64,000 nt of DNA, taken from Leptobrachium leishanense. Lineage: Eukaryota; Chordata; Amphibia; Anura; Megophryidae. The first letter of the stretch is position 1; the number at the start of each line of letters is the position of its first letter. Both the position numbers and the translations under genes were made by a program. Positions 10,034-20,896 of the stretch are shown piece by piece. Under the pieces are notes generated by a model. That model was not told where the DNA came from. It worked only from the letters and a program-made list of their open reading frames with translations, and ran no database searches. Where the stretch lies: positions 74,770,400 to 74,834,399 of the forward strand of contig CM019064.1 of the NCBI GenBank assembly GCA_009667805.1. Direction: 5' to 3'.

Positions 10034-10639
10034 CAGGGGTCTCAAACTCAAATCACTGAGGGCCACTGGAAACGTTTTCATATCCCATGGGGGCCCCAAA
10101 CTCGTTTTATAAACAAATTAAATATAATTGTTTTCAAACTAAAGGGAGGGGTCAAATCCAGGGGGAACGCATGGGAATGCAGTTCCTTAACTAGTTTTGT
10201 AGGAGGAACTGAGTTCCCTTTGGTCCCACACACTAGAAAGCTTATATTTAGGTGTTCAATCATATTTTTATTTTTTTTGAGAAGGCATTTTATCACAAAG
10301 GCTACATTGAGATTTCTCTCATTTTTAAGTATGTCCTGGGTGGTTAGTATGTACCGTTAGGTGTCTTGCCCAAGGACACTTACTGGAGAAGTGCTCTTGC
10401 CAGGATTCAAACCTTTGTCTCCACAGTCTCCACGGGTATAGAGCAGTGATGTTACCTCTACTCCACCCTGTTAAGTGACATATATATATATTGTCATAAA
10501 ATGTTAATTTTTCCTCATATTTATGTAAATACATCACATTTGAGAGTATGTTTGTGTTGCGTGCAAGATGATAATCACCAATTGAGGGACAGGAATCTTG
10601 AAGAGTTCCCACACTTATTTTTCGAGGACTTGACCCCTG
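10034..10639. mobile_element. Possible hAT-like element with CAGGGGTC ends, carrying a SINE
   Basis: The left end CAGGGGTCTCAAACTC is a common hAT-type terminus. A possible right end GGACTTGACCCCTG sits at 10626-10639. The flanking 8-mers ATCTAGAG and ACTAAAGT do not match, so the two ends may belong to different insertions. The SINE at 10271-10469 lies between them. Confidence 0.35.
10271..10469 (-). mobile_element. tRNA-derived SINE with LINE-like 3' tail
   Basis: Read on the minus strand, it begins GGGTGGAGTAGAGGTAACAT, has a B-box-like GGTTTGAATCC, then a core GTGTCCTTGGGCAAGACACC like the V-SINE core, and ends in GAGAAATCTCAATGTA...TTCTCAAAAAA. The second copy at 38088-38289 has the same parts in the same orientation. 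The tail matches the 3' end of the Rex1/L2-like LINE near 47250-47310, so that LINE probably mobilised it. Confidence 0.8.
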
Positions 10640-11273
10640 ACTAAAGTTATATCAAAATGCAGTATTTTATTAAAATATATTTAATTAAAATAATTATAAT
10701 ATAAAAATATATTATTAGAATAATTATAAAAATTTAAAGATATCTTTTTAATTGTATTTTATTTTCATCTTTTTGTTTTTACACAATACATAGTGGTGTT
10801 GAATATCATTTTTTTCCCCCGAAGCTAAGGCATCAAAGGTTTCATAAGCTCTTCAATAAGCACTATGCTTTCAACTGTGGCAAAAACAGAATGGTCTATT
10901 CATCCCTTTTCAGAGCAACAAAAGCCTTGGTAGGCTCTTGAGAACCTTATTTAAAAACACAAAATCAATTTTAATGCAAATTCCAACCTTTCCATTTAAA
11001 TAGAAAATTACCATTTACTTCTATAAAAAAAAAAAAAACCCGAAATGCAAAATTCAGGATACTTAAACGTAAATACAGGCGTATGTATCTGGACATAATG
11101 TTCCGGTGAGTGGTTTGCCCGCTTTATGTCGCATTACCATGCCAGGTGCTGACTAGAGGTAGACTTTTTTTTCGGTTTCCACGGTAGAACTATATTTTCC
11201 TGTTTATTATATGCATTCTAGGGAAAAACACTTCAGAGATCACGAACCACATTAGTGCTAATGTTAATTGCTT
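10640..11273. other. AT-rich unassigned sequence
   Basis: Very AT-rich, with short A and T runs (10660-10800, 11024-11038). No gene or convincing repeat boundary. Confidence 0.6.
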
Positions 11274-11946
11274 TTAACCCATTAATGACTGACAACGTAC
11301 CAGGTACGTCCGAAAAAAAAGGTCGCTTAACAACGTGGACGTTCCTGATATGTCGTTTAGTAAATAGAGCGCTGGAAGTGATCGTTAGCGCTTCCAGACA
11401 CTCTATTTCTATTGCAGGGATTCCTCGGCATCACGGCATCCTGCAATAGTGATTTCAGCTGCCAGGCTGCTTTGTGATCACGCCCTGTAAGCGAGCACTT
11501 CCGGTTTAAGCGGCTAAGCACATGGCAACTAAACAGAGTGCTGGAAGCGATCGGTGTAGCTTCCGGATACTCTTTTACTATTGCAGTGATGCCATGACAT
11601 CGCGGCATCCTGCAATAGTAATTTTACCTGCCGGTCCACTTTGCGATCTCTCCCCAGGAGTGGTCACTGCCGGTATACCCGGTGAAGTGGTCAGCAGGTG
11701 ATATGAGTGCCTCGAGGGGTCGACGCACTCATCTGAAAGCATGCCGACTGCCTTGAGGGGTCAAGGCAATCAGCCAAATAATGATTAAAAAAATTAAACG
11801 ACATAAAAATTTAAAAATCCCCCTAGTCCCTCATGGCAGCCAAGAAGTGCACCCACTCCACCAAAAAAGACAATTTAGCCTTCAAATAACCCAACACACT
11901 TATACATGGGTGGTATCACTGTAATCAGGAGATGTTGCTGAGCATG
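11274..11946 (+). mobile_element. Left part of a TTAA (piggyBac-like) non-autonomous element
   Basis: Begins TTAACCCATTAATGACTGAC followed by the small palindrome CGTACCAGGTACG. It holds two diverged tandem units of about 169 bp (near 11366 and 11535), each containing GCTGGAAG...GATCG and a hairpin around GGCATCCTGCAATAGT. The text GGTGGTATCACTGTAATCAG near the right is part of the same family by my recollection of frog repeats. The solo LTR at 11947 interrupts it. I could not find its right terminus after 13022. Confidence 0.55.
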
Positions 11947-13022
11947 TGTAGCGCTGTTTTAAGATATGTTGCTGCATTTACTTGGTTTGGCCACCAGAGG
12001 GAGACAGGCGCGATATGTACTATACTGGACACAAACGGAACTACAAATTCCATCGTGCTTTGCGAGAGAGACAGGAAGTGGGTGGGAGAGAGAGAAGCAC
12101 ATCCGCAGCCTCGTGCGAAGGAGAGCCAGTGTGAGCCGAGCGACGAAAGGTAGAGACGCACGTGAGACTGTCAGGGATCGAGTCCAGGCCGGAGAGCAGG
12201 CGCGGCCTAGCGGGTGCTGCGGATCAGAGACAGTGACTTGGCAGAGACCTATCGAGAGGTTTGCACAGAGACAGAGTTCCGGTTTGGACCCCGAGTAAGG
12301 AGACCGCGATGATCCACTGGGAGTGCAGGCGGTAGGCCGTAGTCCTCGTTGCGGAGATCAGAAAAGCAGGAGAAGCGGATCCGGTGGCACAGAGTTCCAG
12401 TGTAATCCAGCGGAGAGACATCCTTTATCAGGCAGCGGAACAGATTGTCTAACGCAGGGGTCAGCAACCTTCGCTCCCTGATGTTTTGGGAACTACATCT
12501 CCCATGATGCTCAGTCACCCATTAGGCTGACTGAGTCTCATGGGAAATGTAGTTCCCAAAACATCAGGGAGCCAAGGTTGCTGACCCCTGGTCTAACGGA
12601 TGGGTGAGAGGCCTCCCAGGCCCCAGTCTCAAGTTTAACGAAGCACGCTGCATTATTGTTTAAATCTACAGGGCCCCAACGTGACTAGTCGAAGATTCGC
12701 TCATTCCATTCACTGGCCAGTTGAATATAGTACCCGGGTACCTAAGTTCACACACACACCTTTTTGAGACATTACTTTCGCTGGACATACATTCCAGAAA
12801 CTAAGGGGCTAAACTTTCCTTTTTTGCCGCCGCGTGTTTTTTCCCGCATTACGAAGTACTGTCGTTCAGATACAGTGTTTACATTATATATGACACTTTA
12901 TTGGGATCAGTAAAGTATATAATCTATAAAATCCACAACAGTGCTGGTGTATAATTATTCCCTAGTGCGGTGAGACTAACCCGAGGTTAAATTCAGCGGC
13001 TCCTGCGGGAGTGAGCGCTACA
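11947..13022. mobile_element. Solo LTR, copy 1, with CATG target duplication
   Basis: Starts TGTAGCGCTG and ends GAGCGCTACA, a 9-bp inverted LTR end. It is flanked by CATG at 11943-11946 and 13023-13026. It aligns along its length with the LTR at 13787-14785: for example GAGGGAGACA, ACAGGAAGTGGGTGGGAGAG, CAGGGCCCCAACGTGACTAG and GTACCCGGGTACC. It carries a later hAT MITE (12455-12590). Without that it is about 930 bp. No internal retroviral or retrotransposon genes adjoin it, so it is a recombined solo LTR. ORFs across it are incidental. Confidence 0.85.
12455..12590. mobile_element. 136-bp palindromic hAT MITE inside solo LTR 1
   Basis: Near-perfect palindrome with arms CAGGGGTCAGCAACCTTCGC...CTCCCTGATGTTTTGGGAAC and their complement. 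The flanks are identical 8-mers, GTCTAACG at 12447-12454 and 12591-12598. It is younger than the LTR, since LTR copy 2 has no such insertion. Confidence 0.93.
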
Positions 13023-13127
13023 CATGTATTGAGCCCTTTAGTGTAATGTGTTTATGCATACACATGACAACTCATTTTCATCTCTATTCTTGTAGCACAT
13101 GCAAAATTCACATATGTAAAAAGGTAT

Positions 13128-14834
13128 GGCACTATCAGCTGCCTTGCGCTAAAACCGGGATGCGAAGGGGAAAAATTTGCTTCCCCTTTGCGTTCTGGTT
13201 TCCCCAGCAGAACGCGGGGCAGACGCCGAGTCTGGCAGCCTGCCCCTTAGTGATCGCTTAGCTTGCGGATGCTGGGGGCAGCACTACAACGTCCCCCCCA
13301 GCATCCTCACCATGGTGTCCATAGTACTCCATGGAGGATCGTGCTACCGGGTCACATGACCAGCAGGATCTCGCCTCTCGTGAGATCCTGCTGGTCAGCG
13401 GAGTGATCATGGAGGGAGACAGGGGACTTTCTTCCCCCCCCCCGTCTTACTCTGCTTCCGGCGGCCAGAAGCAGCAGATCAGGCTGTCGTTCACGTCGCG
13501 GGAAGAGAGGTGAGTATGTGTTTTTTGGGGGACTTTGAGCTGCAGGTAAGGGATTCTGTAGCAGCGCAATCTTTTACCTACACCTCTGAGCCGGTGGTAA
13601 CTTTTTCGTTAGGACCAAGTGATCCTACCGCTAGTTACTCTGTGCTTGCACTTTGCACTTAGCATGTTAGGTATACGGAACGCAAAGTACAGTAAATCGC
13701 AAATTAACGAGCGCTAACAGGTTTTTTTAAACCATTCGCAATTCAAAGGCAATGTGGGCACAGCACTATGACCTCCTTTAAGCTAGTGTAGCGCTGGTTT
13801 TAAATTCCCTGTCGTTGTAGTACTTGTTTTTGGCCACCGGAGGGAGACAAGCGCGATGTAAGACACTGAACATTGGGACTACATTTTCCAGCATGCTTTG
13901 CGGGCGGGAACAGGAAGTGGGTGGGAGAGAGACACTGACATCCACAGCCTCGTGGAAAGAGCTGGCAGAGCGCACAGAGGAGTGAGAGGAGCAAGACGCA
14001 AGTGTAGCAGAGAGTGATCACGACCAGGCCAGAGTGCAGGTGCGGCCTAGCAGAGCTGGAGATCGGGTTTTTCCCTTCTTATTACACGAAGACCCAGTGA
14101 TCCACCGCTAGTAACCCATGCTGATACAGAGTAAGCTGAAGGACCCCGAGTTAGGAGAACCGCAGACGCTCTAACAGGGAGTGCAGGCGGTGAGCTGGAC
14201 ATCTTGTGGCAGATACAGACAACCAAGACAGCAGATCCGGTGACACAGAGAATCCCAGTCAAAATCGAGTGGAGAGACGTCCTGGGTCGAGCGGAGCACA
14301 GAGTATCTGGCGGATGGGTGAGAGTGCCTTCCAGGCCGCTGTAAAATACTAAAGCACGCTGCAGTTTGTTTCAAAACCTACAGGGCCCCAACGTGACTAG
14401 TCGAAGATACCTCATAAATAATTCACTGGCCAGTTGAATATTGTACCCGGGTACCAATACACACATACACATACATTCCTTGGGACATAACCTGTACGGA
14501 ACTCACACTCCAACCACTAAGGGGGTTAAAAATACTTTTTTTCCTTTTCCGCTGCGCGTTTCTCGCATTACGAAGTATTGTATTTCTTTTCCGCTGCGCG
14601 TTTCCCGTATTACGAAGTACTGTAAATATATATACGTATACCGTGTTACTCATTATATGCCAGTTTATTCAGTAAACTATATAATTTATAAAATCCACGA
14701 CGGTGCTGGAGTATATTTATTCCCTAGTGCGGGGAGACTGACCCGAGGTTCAAATTCAGCGGCTCCTCCGGGAGTGAGCGCTACACTAGCGCTAACGCTG
14801 TCGCTAGTGTTAGCTTGAAGGAGGTGATAGTGCC
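13128..14834. mobile_element. GGGCACTAT-family MITE split by solo LTR 2
   Basis: The ends GGCACTATC (13128) and GATAGTGCC (14826-14834) are inverted. The interior resembles the intact copy at 35568-36261: GCGCTAA, CCATGG...ACTCCAT, TCACATGACC, CAGGATCTCGCCTCTCGTGA and GTGAGTATGTG appear in the same order. Removing LTR 2 and one CTAG leaves about 700 bp, the length of the other copy. Confidence 0.75.
13787..14785. mobile_element. Solo LTR, copy 2, with CTAG target duplication
   Basis: Same family and orientation as 11947-13022, with TGTAGCGCTG and GAGCGCTACA ends. It is flanked by CTAG at 13783-13786 and 14786-14789. Internally, a segment of about 43 bp with TTTTCCGCTGCGCGTTT...TACGAAGTA is duplicated in tandem (14536-14620). 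The two LTRs have different target duplications, so they are separate insertions and not the two ends of one element. Confidence 0.87.
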
Positions 14835-14990
14835 TGTGGTGTTTACAATAAGCTGTAGAGTTTTCCAAACATCCCTTGCAGAGACAGGTGTATTTGTTAA
14901 CTAGTAAAAAAGGTGGTAAATTCAAGTATAAGGAAACCCGGAATGTCAGGAAATAGTAACTCTTAAAGTTCTTAGTACACATATTCTTAA

Positions 14991-15394
14991 GGCCGGGGTC
15001 AGACTAAAGCATTTTTAACGTGCGTTTAGGCGCACTTAATGACGGGCAATGACGGCCAATATACGAAGTACGGCCGCACTAAAGTCCGGCCACGCAACGC
15101 AAGCGGCAAACGAACGCATTTTTTCGAGAACGCAAAACCGCTAGTACTGACGTGCAGAGTGCGCTGCGTCGGCATAGCGACGTGTGTGTGCGTGATTAGA
15201 AGTCAGACACTGCTCATGTCCGACCTACATAACGTCCAGACACCCAAAGTTTCCTGGTTTGGATCCGTACCAAATCACGCACGAAAATGCGCATCGTATG
15301 ACCGTTTTCGTGCATTCCGTGAAAAAATACGTCAATGCATTCGGACGCATTTTTTCACGGTCGCTGCGAATAATGCGTTCGTTTGACCCTAGTC
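14991..15394. mobile_element. PIF/Harbinger-like MITE with TAA duplication
   Basis: Ends GGCCGGGGTCAGACTAAAGC and the complement of GTTTGACCCTAGTC, related to the GGCTAGGGTCAGACGAACGC termini of the copies at 16926, 22351 and 40812. It is flanked by TAA on both sides. The interior is CG-rich and non-coding, with GAACGCATTTTTTCG motifs and an imperfect mirrored structure. Confidence 0.8.
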
Positions 15395-16421
15395 TAAATT
15401 GCTATCTGTGTCAACAAATCACCAAAACCTTTTTTTTTCTCAATTTTGGCATAGATTGGTGGTAAAATGGTTGCATGAAAAGAGTCGAAATACCCCAAGT
15501 TTAATACCTTGAGTTGTCTTGTCTACTTTTAAATATATGTGGTTATTCAGGTATTTATGACAGATATAAGTATTACAATGTCACATTTGCCAATTTTGAA
15601 GATTTTTTTTTAAAAAAAAGACCTTTTTTTCTTTCTTCTTTTTTTTACAAAAATCTTTCCTATTTTTTTCATTTTTAAAAGAGCTTTTATTTTTTTAAGT
15701 TGACCATTTGTATAGTGCATACAGGGAATACAATGATACGGCAATACAATATAAGAATATGAAAATCAGGTGTTTTTATTTGTTTTTAACAGACATTTTT
15801 ATTTTTTTATTTTTTTAAATGACCTTTCCTATTATTTAGACGCGTTTTTAATACTTTTTATTGATTTAAACTTTTAGGAGTTCCTTTTTTTATTTTTCAT
15901 TTCGATGGAATCCGCCAAAACAATTTTTGGCGGCTATCGGTATAATTCAGCGGTTTTCACCGATAACTGCTTCGGTGACCCCATTTTTACCAAATGTGGG
16001 GAACATTCAATGAATAGTGAATTTGCTGTACTTCCGGGGAAATGGAATCACCGAAGTACGCTGAAAAGCAAAGCACCGAAATTGCCCACAATTTCGGTGT
16101 TTTGTGTACAGAACATATAAAATCACTGGCAGGAACCATTGGTTTTATGGAAAACCACTCTACATTAGCCCTTACCCATTCACCGCTTACACACACAAAC
16201 ACGTATGCACGCACACAGTGAATGTACTGTAATAGAGTTTCACAGTGCAAGTAGAGAGTCTGCTACTCAATCCCAGAACTGCAGGACATCTCTACAAGAA
16301 AATGCAGAGACAGTCAGTGTCCTTTCCAGACACTGAGCACAGTTGTGGGAGTAGCAGTACATGAAATGCTATGTCTGATGTTATGTAACCTTTGGGGAAA
16401 ATTCTGTAACCCATATGCAAT
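15395..16421. other. AT-rich region with low-complexity tracts
   Basis: Bases 15600-15900 are dominated by T and A runs. Bases 15905-16120 hold CCGAA/TTCGG-rich sequence and the small inverted repeat CCGCCAAAACAATTTTTGGCGG. No gene is seen. Confidence 0.6.
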
Positions 16422-17700
16422 TTAACCCTTTCGCTGCTGACCATTTCACCCCTGTGTGCTGAGCTAAGTTTTACCGGTTTCGCCCATCATGTTTAAATGC
16501 TATTTGAAGTCACATTTTATTATACAACCCAGACATATATACATCGTTCTTTCCGGCAGATTCATAATATATCATTATTATATGTATACGTCATGTCCTG
16601 CCTGAATATTAGAACAAAAAATGCAATAAAATTAGACCTTTCAATCATCTACAGTGTGTAAAGTGGTTTATTTTCACATTTTATCATGCGAGCCTTTGCG
16701 GTTATATTTTCTATGGGGTGCATTTGTTAAAAAAATTAGAAATGGGGACTCGTTACATTTTTTGGGGGGAAACTAGGTGATTTTTAGCAAACGCCCCATA
16801 GAAAAAATCATTAGTGCAACATCATTTTTCACATTATAATTGAAATGGGAACAATATTGCTGCATTTATAAAACAAAAAACAAAACGTAAATTTAAAATA
16901 ATATTTTTTTTTTTTTTTACATTTAGGCTAGGGTCAGACGAACGCATTTTTATGTTGTCTGTGAAAAAGTGCGTTCGAACGAATGGACGCATTTTTTCAC
17001 GGAATACGCGATAGCGGTCATACTATGCGCATTTTCGTCCGTGATTTTGTACGGATCATCAATAAAACACTTTTTGCGTCTGGACGTTATGTTGGCCGGA
17101 CATTAGCAGCGTCTGACGTCTCCTAATCACGCACACACGCCGCTAGCGGACGCAGCGCACTCTGTACGTCAGTACCTGCGGTTTCACGTTCTCGAAAAAA
17201 TGCGTTCATTTTCCACTTGCGTTGCGCGGCCGGACTTTTGTGCCACCGTACTTCGTATATTGGCCGTCATTGCCCGGCATCTGCTGCTAGTGCGGCCGTG
17301 ATTAAGTGCGCCAGAACGCGCGTTCGCACTGCCTCAGTCTGACCCTAGCCTCAACATGCTCATGTTTGGTATCATTGGAAAGGCCATGCTCTGGCTGTTC
17401 CAATGATACCAAAAATTAAAAATAAAAAGGACCTCACCCCCTCCCCTTCAGGCACCTTCCCTGCACTGGTGGGGGGGGGTGCCTGGAATAGACATCATCG
17501 CACCCAGCACAAAGATGCTATTCCTGCCCGCCGGGGTCCCGGAGGCTGGGCTGACATTCAAGATGTCAGCCCGCACCGGGGGCCGCAGCGATCACTGAAG
17601 ATCGTGACTGCAAAGGGAAGACGCGCTCAGCACGTCCTCCGCAGCCAAGTGTACATGCGGCAGGACGCGCTGAGCGCGTCCTCTGCATGGAAGGGGTTAA
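16422..17700. mobile_element. TTAA (piggyBac-like) non-autonomous element, copy A
   Basis: Bounded by TTAA at 16422-16425 and 17697-17700. The left terminus is CCCTTTCGCTGCTGACC and the right terminus is ...GCATGGAAGGGG before TTAA. The interior matches copies at 53280-54450 and 63047-63945: GTTTAAATGC, TATATCATTATTATATGTAT, a hairpin GTTTGGTATCATTGGAA...CCAATGATACC (17364-17409) and GCGCTGAGCGCGTCC near the end. A Harbinger-like MITE has inserted at 16926. No transposase is visible. Confidence 0.85.
16926..17350. mobile_element. PIF/Harbinger-like MITE inside TTAA element A
   Basis: Starts GGCTAGGGTCAGACGAACGC and ends AGTCTGACCCTAGCC. TTA lies to the left and TCA to the right, a possible decayed 3-bp duplication. 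It is about 425 bp, the same size as the copy at 22351-22776. It is younger than the TTAA element it interrupts. Confidence 0.85.
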
Positions 17701-18268
17701 TTAGCATTAAAGGGCCAGTACCACAAAAAACGAAATGTTCTTATTGTGTTTATTTTATGTTGCTGATATCGTACATGTGCTTTGATTATTTTTTTATCTC
17801 ATGTGGGATGTATGCAAATGACATTACCAGGGGTATAATAAAGTGTTTTAGGCCCACCGTCAGAGTTCATTCAGCGACCACCTCTTATGTTGGGTAGCCT
17901 AGACAACAAATTAAATCCCTTGCAGCCTTGTCTTAACATTACCACCACCCCATTACCTCTTCAATATTGTTTAATCCTATACCACAACTGTAAAGGGAGA
18001 CTTATGCTAAGATTTTGGTAAATGTTTCATCACGGGAAAAATCCACAAAATGGAAGCAGTAGATTTAACCTTATTTTTCCTTTTTTATATGCATCTACTT
18101 CAAGCAAATAAAAAAATAATAGAATGTGTTTTAGTTTGTAATCTAGTTGCTGCTTAAGTGGTAGCATTCCTTTAAACAAACTGTGTTAGCATTGTTCCGC
18201 CGTACGGAAAGATCAAGTTAACTCGATGTTCAGAAGCAGGTTTGCGTGCCTGAGATTGAGTTAATTTA
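17701..18268. other. Unassigned sequence
   Basis: No gene or paired terminal repeats seen. TTAAAGGGCCAGTACC at 17709 resembles a TTAA-type terminus, but I found no partner. Confidence 0.5.
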
Positions 18269-18451
18269 CAGATCTATTCAATAAAATGTGAAACTCAGGA
18301 GAATGACTGGAGAAGTGTAAATTCTAGGTCAATATAGTCAAACCAGAAAAACTCTCCCATTTATCCCACATTCCAAATCGGCTATTTTGACCTAGACTTT
18401 TCACTTCTCCAGCCAGTTCTCCAGAGTTTCACCTATTAGTGAATAGACCTG
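18269..18451. mobile_element. Small mariner-like MITE (CAGATCTATTCA ends)
   Basis: The inverted ends CAGATCTATTCA and GAATAGACCTG enclose mirrored sequence AGGAGAATGACTGGAGAAG...CTTCTCCAGCCAGTTCTCC with the shared core GGTCAATATAG / CTATTTTGACCTAG. Its interior relates it to the CAGGGTTATTCAGAGAG elements. Confidence 0.7.
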
Positions 18452-18456
18452 TCAGT

Positions 18457-18824
18457 CAGGGCTATTCAGAGAGAGGTGAAAACCTTGAGAATTGGCAGGA
18501 GAATGAACAATCTAGACCGAATAGCTTATTTGGAAGCTGAGATAAATGGGAGTATTCTTCTGGTTTGACTATTTTGACATACAGGGTTATTCAGAGAGCG
18601 TGAATTTAGGAGAATGACTGGAGAATGAAAAATTCTAGGTCAAAATAGCCGACTTGGAAAGTAAGATGAATGGGAGAATTTTTCTGGTTTGGCTATTTTT
18701 TTTTACCTAGTTATTTTTCATTCTCCAGTCATTCTCCTGCTTTTCACGCTCTCTGAATAACCCTGTTAGAATTTTCAATTCTCCAGTCATTCTCAAGGTT
18801 TTCACCTCTCTCTGAATAGCCCTG
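18457..18824. mobile_element. Mariner-like MITE (outer element of a nest)
   Basis: Ends CAGGGCTATTCAGAGAGAGG and CCTCTCTCTGAATAGCCCTG are perfect inverted repeats. The right half is separated from the left by the inner element at 18592-18765. Without that it is about 190 bp, close to the complete relative at 41856-42033. Confidence 0.85.
18592..18765. mobile_element. 174-bp mariner-like MITE inserted in the outer MITE
   Basis: Palindromic: CAGGGTTATTCAGAGAGCGT against ACGCTCTCTGAATAACCCTG. TA occurs at or within one base of each edge here and in the two sister copies (41856, 47962), compatible with a Tc1/mariner-type TA target. Confidence 0.85.
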
Positions 18825-19640
18825 AGTGTTGTTAGTGAAGGGGTTAAAAAAAACTAATTTTACTAATTGACATCCATTATTTATTTCCTACCTTTGAAGA
18901 GTTATTCCTATTTAAAAAGTACATAATGACCATTTTATATCATTTTAATGAACATGGTGAACAGAATACCTAAAACAAAAAGGTTTTATTAAGGGGGGGG
19001 AATCAAACTTAGCATATGGGTAAGGGAAGAAGAAAGCAAGAAAAGAGCCAATGGAGAATTATGGGGTCAGATGTATGTCTACATGACAGCAGAAAAGACC
19101 CATGGATCTCACATCCAATCACGTTGATTGAATTGTAAAAGCTGGCTGTCAATTTCTGTGTCAATATTTCTTATTAAAATAATATATTCTTTAAGCCTTC
19201 TAGTTCTTACAGCTACATTGGAAATGTGCCGTTAAGTGACACGAGCTGTATGTGTTGCTTAATAATTTACCCAGTCTGGCTTACAAGACTTGGTTGTTAC
19301 TAGAAGGTTTTCCATGAACTATTATTCTTAGAACAAGTGCAGAAAACAGGAAAAGATAGTGTGAGCATGCTTCAGCCGGCTGATTTGGAAAACAGCCTTT
19401 CTCAGAGATACCGAGCTGATAGATATCTTCTTGTTCGGTTTGTGGACATTAGCATTCTGCAGACTTCCCTGAATTCATACACAGTTGTCCTTGAAACTGT
19501 ATATATATATATTACACATATTACACATATTTTTTTATTTCATATGACATCCAGTAAGCTCGTGTCAATATCTACAAAGTTTGGGGGGGTTGCAAATTTT
19601 CAGGGATTTACATTACAAGTAACGTAACATTGCTTTTTAC
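18825..19640. other. Unassigned AT-rich sequence
   Basis: No recognisable gene. ORF 19337-19627 shows no family motif. Confidence 0.55.
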
Positions 19641-20540
19641 TATCTCTAGACTGTAAGCTCCTATGAACAGGGCCCTCTACATCTAGGTCTATATTACATT
19701 CTTTGCGCAAAAACCCTCCCGCAAAGCGAAAATCTTTGCGCCATGCGTTAAACATGAAACAAATCACCGCTGGAATTACAATCCTCGCAGCTTTTTTTCT
19801 CAGCCGATCAATTGCACGCACAAACAGTAAGCGCACAAATGCAGGCTCAGTGCCATCTCGCGCAAAAACCTTTGCACGTGCAGTTTTTTGCAGCTATTCA
19901 GCCAATCAAAATGAAGAGACACACCTATCAAACGCAACTCAATTGTGTCTGCCAGAGGCATCGGAGACGGGTTCTGCGTGCAAAATGAGCACATACTGTA
20001 TGCTACAGTAATAATACACACACACCTGCCATCATCCATTATATTGTTGCTGCATTAATTTTTATGTGCTGTTTTTTTTTTTTTTTTGGGTTAGCCAGGT
20101 TGTTCAGATTTGCCATTAACACCAGCTTTTAGGAGTTGCTAAATTTATGCGCGCAAAGACTATGTGGTAATTACCACAAATAGATTGTAATACCATCCTC
20201 GTAGCAGCACACATTCGTATTTGCGCTCATAATGTTAAGTATAGGACGCGCGCAGTACAGTAAGCTTGCGCAGGGTTCGCGCAGGTTCACCCGCAGTAGA
20301 CGATTACGCGCGGTTGTTGCGCTGACTATGTAATATGGGATTAGGCACAAATGGTTTTACCCTTCGCGTTAATGTTTTTTTGCGCCGGCGCAAACGTTGG
20401 CGTGAAGATTGTAATTTGGCCCCTAGTGTTTCCATCCTATGTCCGTTTATCTGTATCTTGTTGTCTTTGGTTATTGTAAAGTGCTACGGGAACTGCGGGC
20501 GCTATGTAAATAATGAGAATAATACTTATTGTAACAATGG
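19641..20540 (+). mobile_element. LINE 3'-tail fragment split by a MITE
   Basis: TAGACTGTAAGCTCCTATGA at 19647 and TATTGTAAAGTGCTACGG...GCGCTATGTAAATAATGA at 20474-20516 are the two halves of a LINE 3' UTR of a common vertebrate form (L2/CR1-like). A similar split tail lies at about 49960-52110. The two halves are separated by the element at 19686-20423. Confidence 0.65.
19686..20423. mobile_element. 738-bp MITE inside a LINE tail, TA flanks
   Basis: The ends GGTCTATATTACATTC and the complement of GATTGTAATTTGGCCCC are imperfect inverted repeats. TA lies directly on both sides. The interior is rich in GCGCAAA/TTTGCGC words. No transposase is visible. Confidence 0.6.
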
Positions 20541-20896
20541 ATGCCAAACAAATTTATTGATTGTTCAACACACATATTGTCTATATATTTCAAAGGATTT
20601 GTTTTTTTATCGTGGACGAGTCTGGCAAAAATAGATGTCATAGGTCCCTGGTCTAAGTGTAGAGATAGTTACAGTTTTATGGCTGAAAAGGGTTAATTGG
20701 AGGAAGGTAGGAAAAAAGTAACAGTGACCTGCATGTTGCTTATAGGGATGAAAGGGCTCATTTCTTATACGCTGAGCTGAACAAAAATAAAATTAGATTA
20801 AAAGGCAAGTGATAGGGCAGTGGCACATACACAAATTTTAGCAAACACTGTATCGCTTGCTGATGACACCGGTGGATTTAGCAAAAGCAACTTTTT
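20541..20896. other. Unassigned sequence
   Basis: No gene or repeat boundary identified. The sequence lies downstream (minus sense) of the candidate exon at 20897-21166. Confidence 0.5.

Noticed and set aside
10034..10639. A complete hAT element between CAGGGGTC and GACCCCTG
   Set aside because: The flanking 8-mers do not match and the inverted similarity is only about 8 bp; it is kept only as a low-confidence feature.
12455..12590. A tRNA or small structured RNA in the strong hairpin
   Set aside because: The exact 8-bp target duplication and the CAGGGGTCAGCAACC ends make it a hAT MITE; there is no tRNA-like cloverleaf.
11947..14785. The two LTRs as the ends of one retrotransposon
   Set aside because: Each has its own 4-bp target duplication (CATG and CTAG), and the 765 bp between them is MITE sequence without gag or pol.
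17403..17897. 164-codon open frame as a gene
   Set aside because: It covers the right part of a TTAA-type element and continues past its end; similar sequence in the other copies is not open in the same way.
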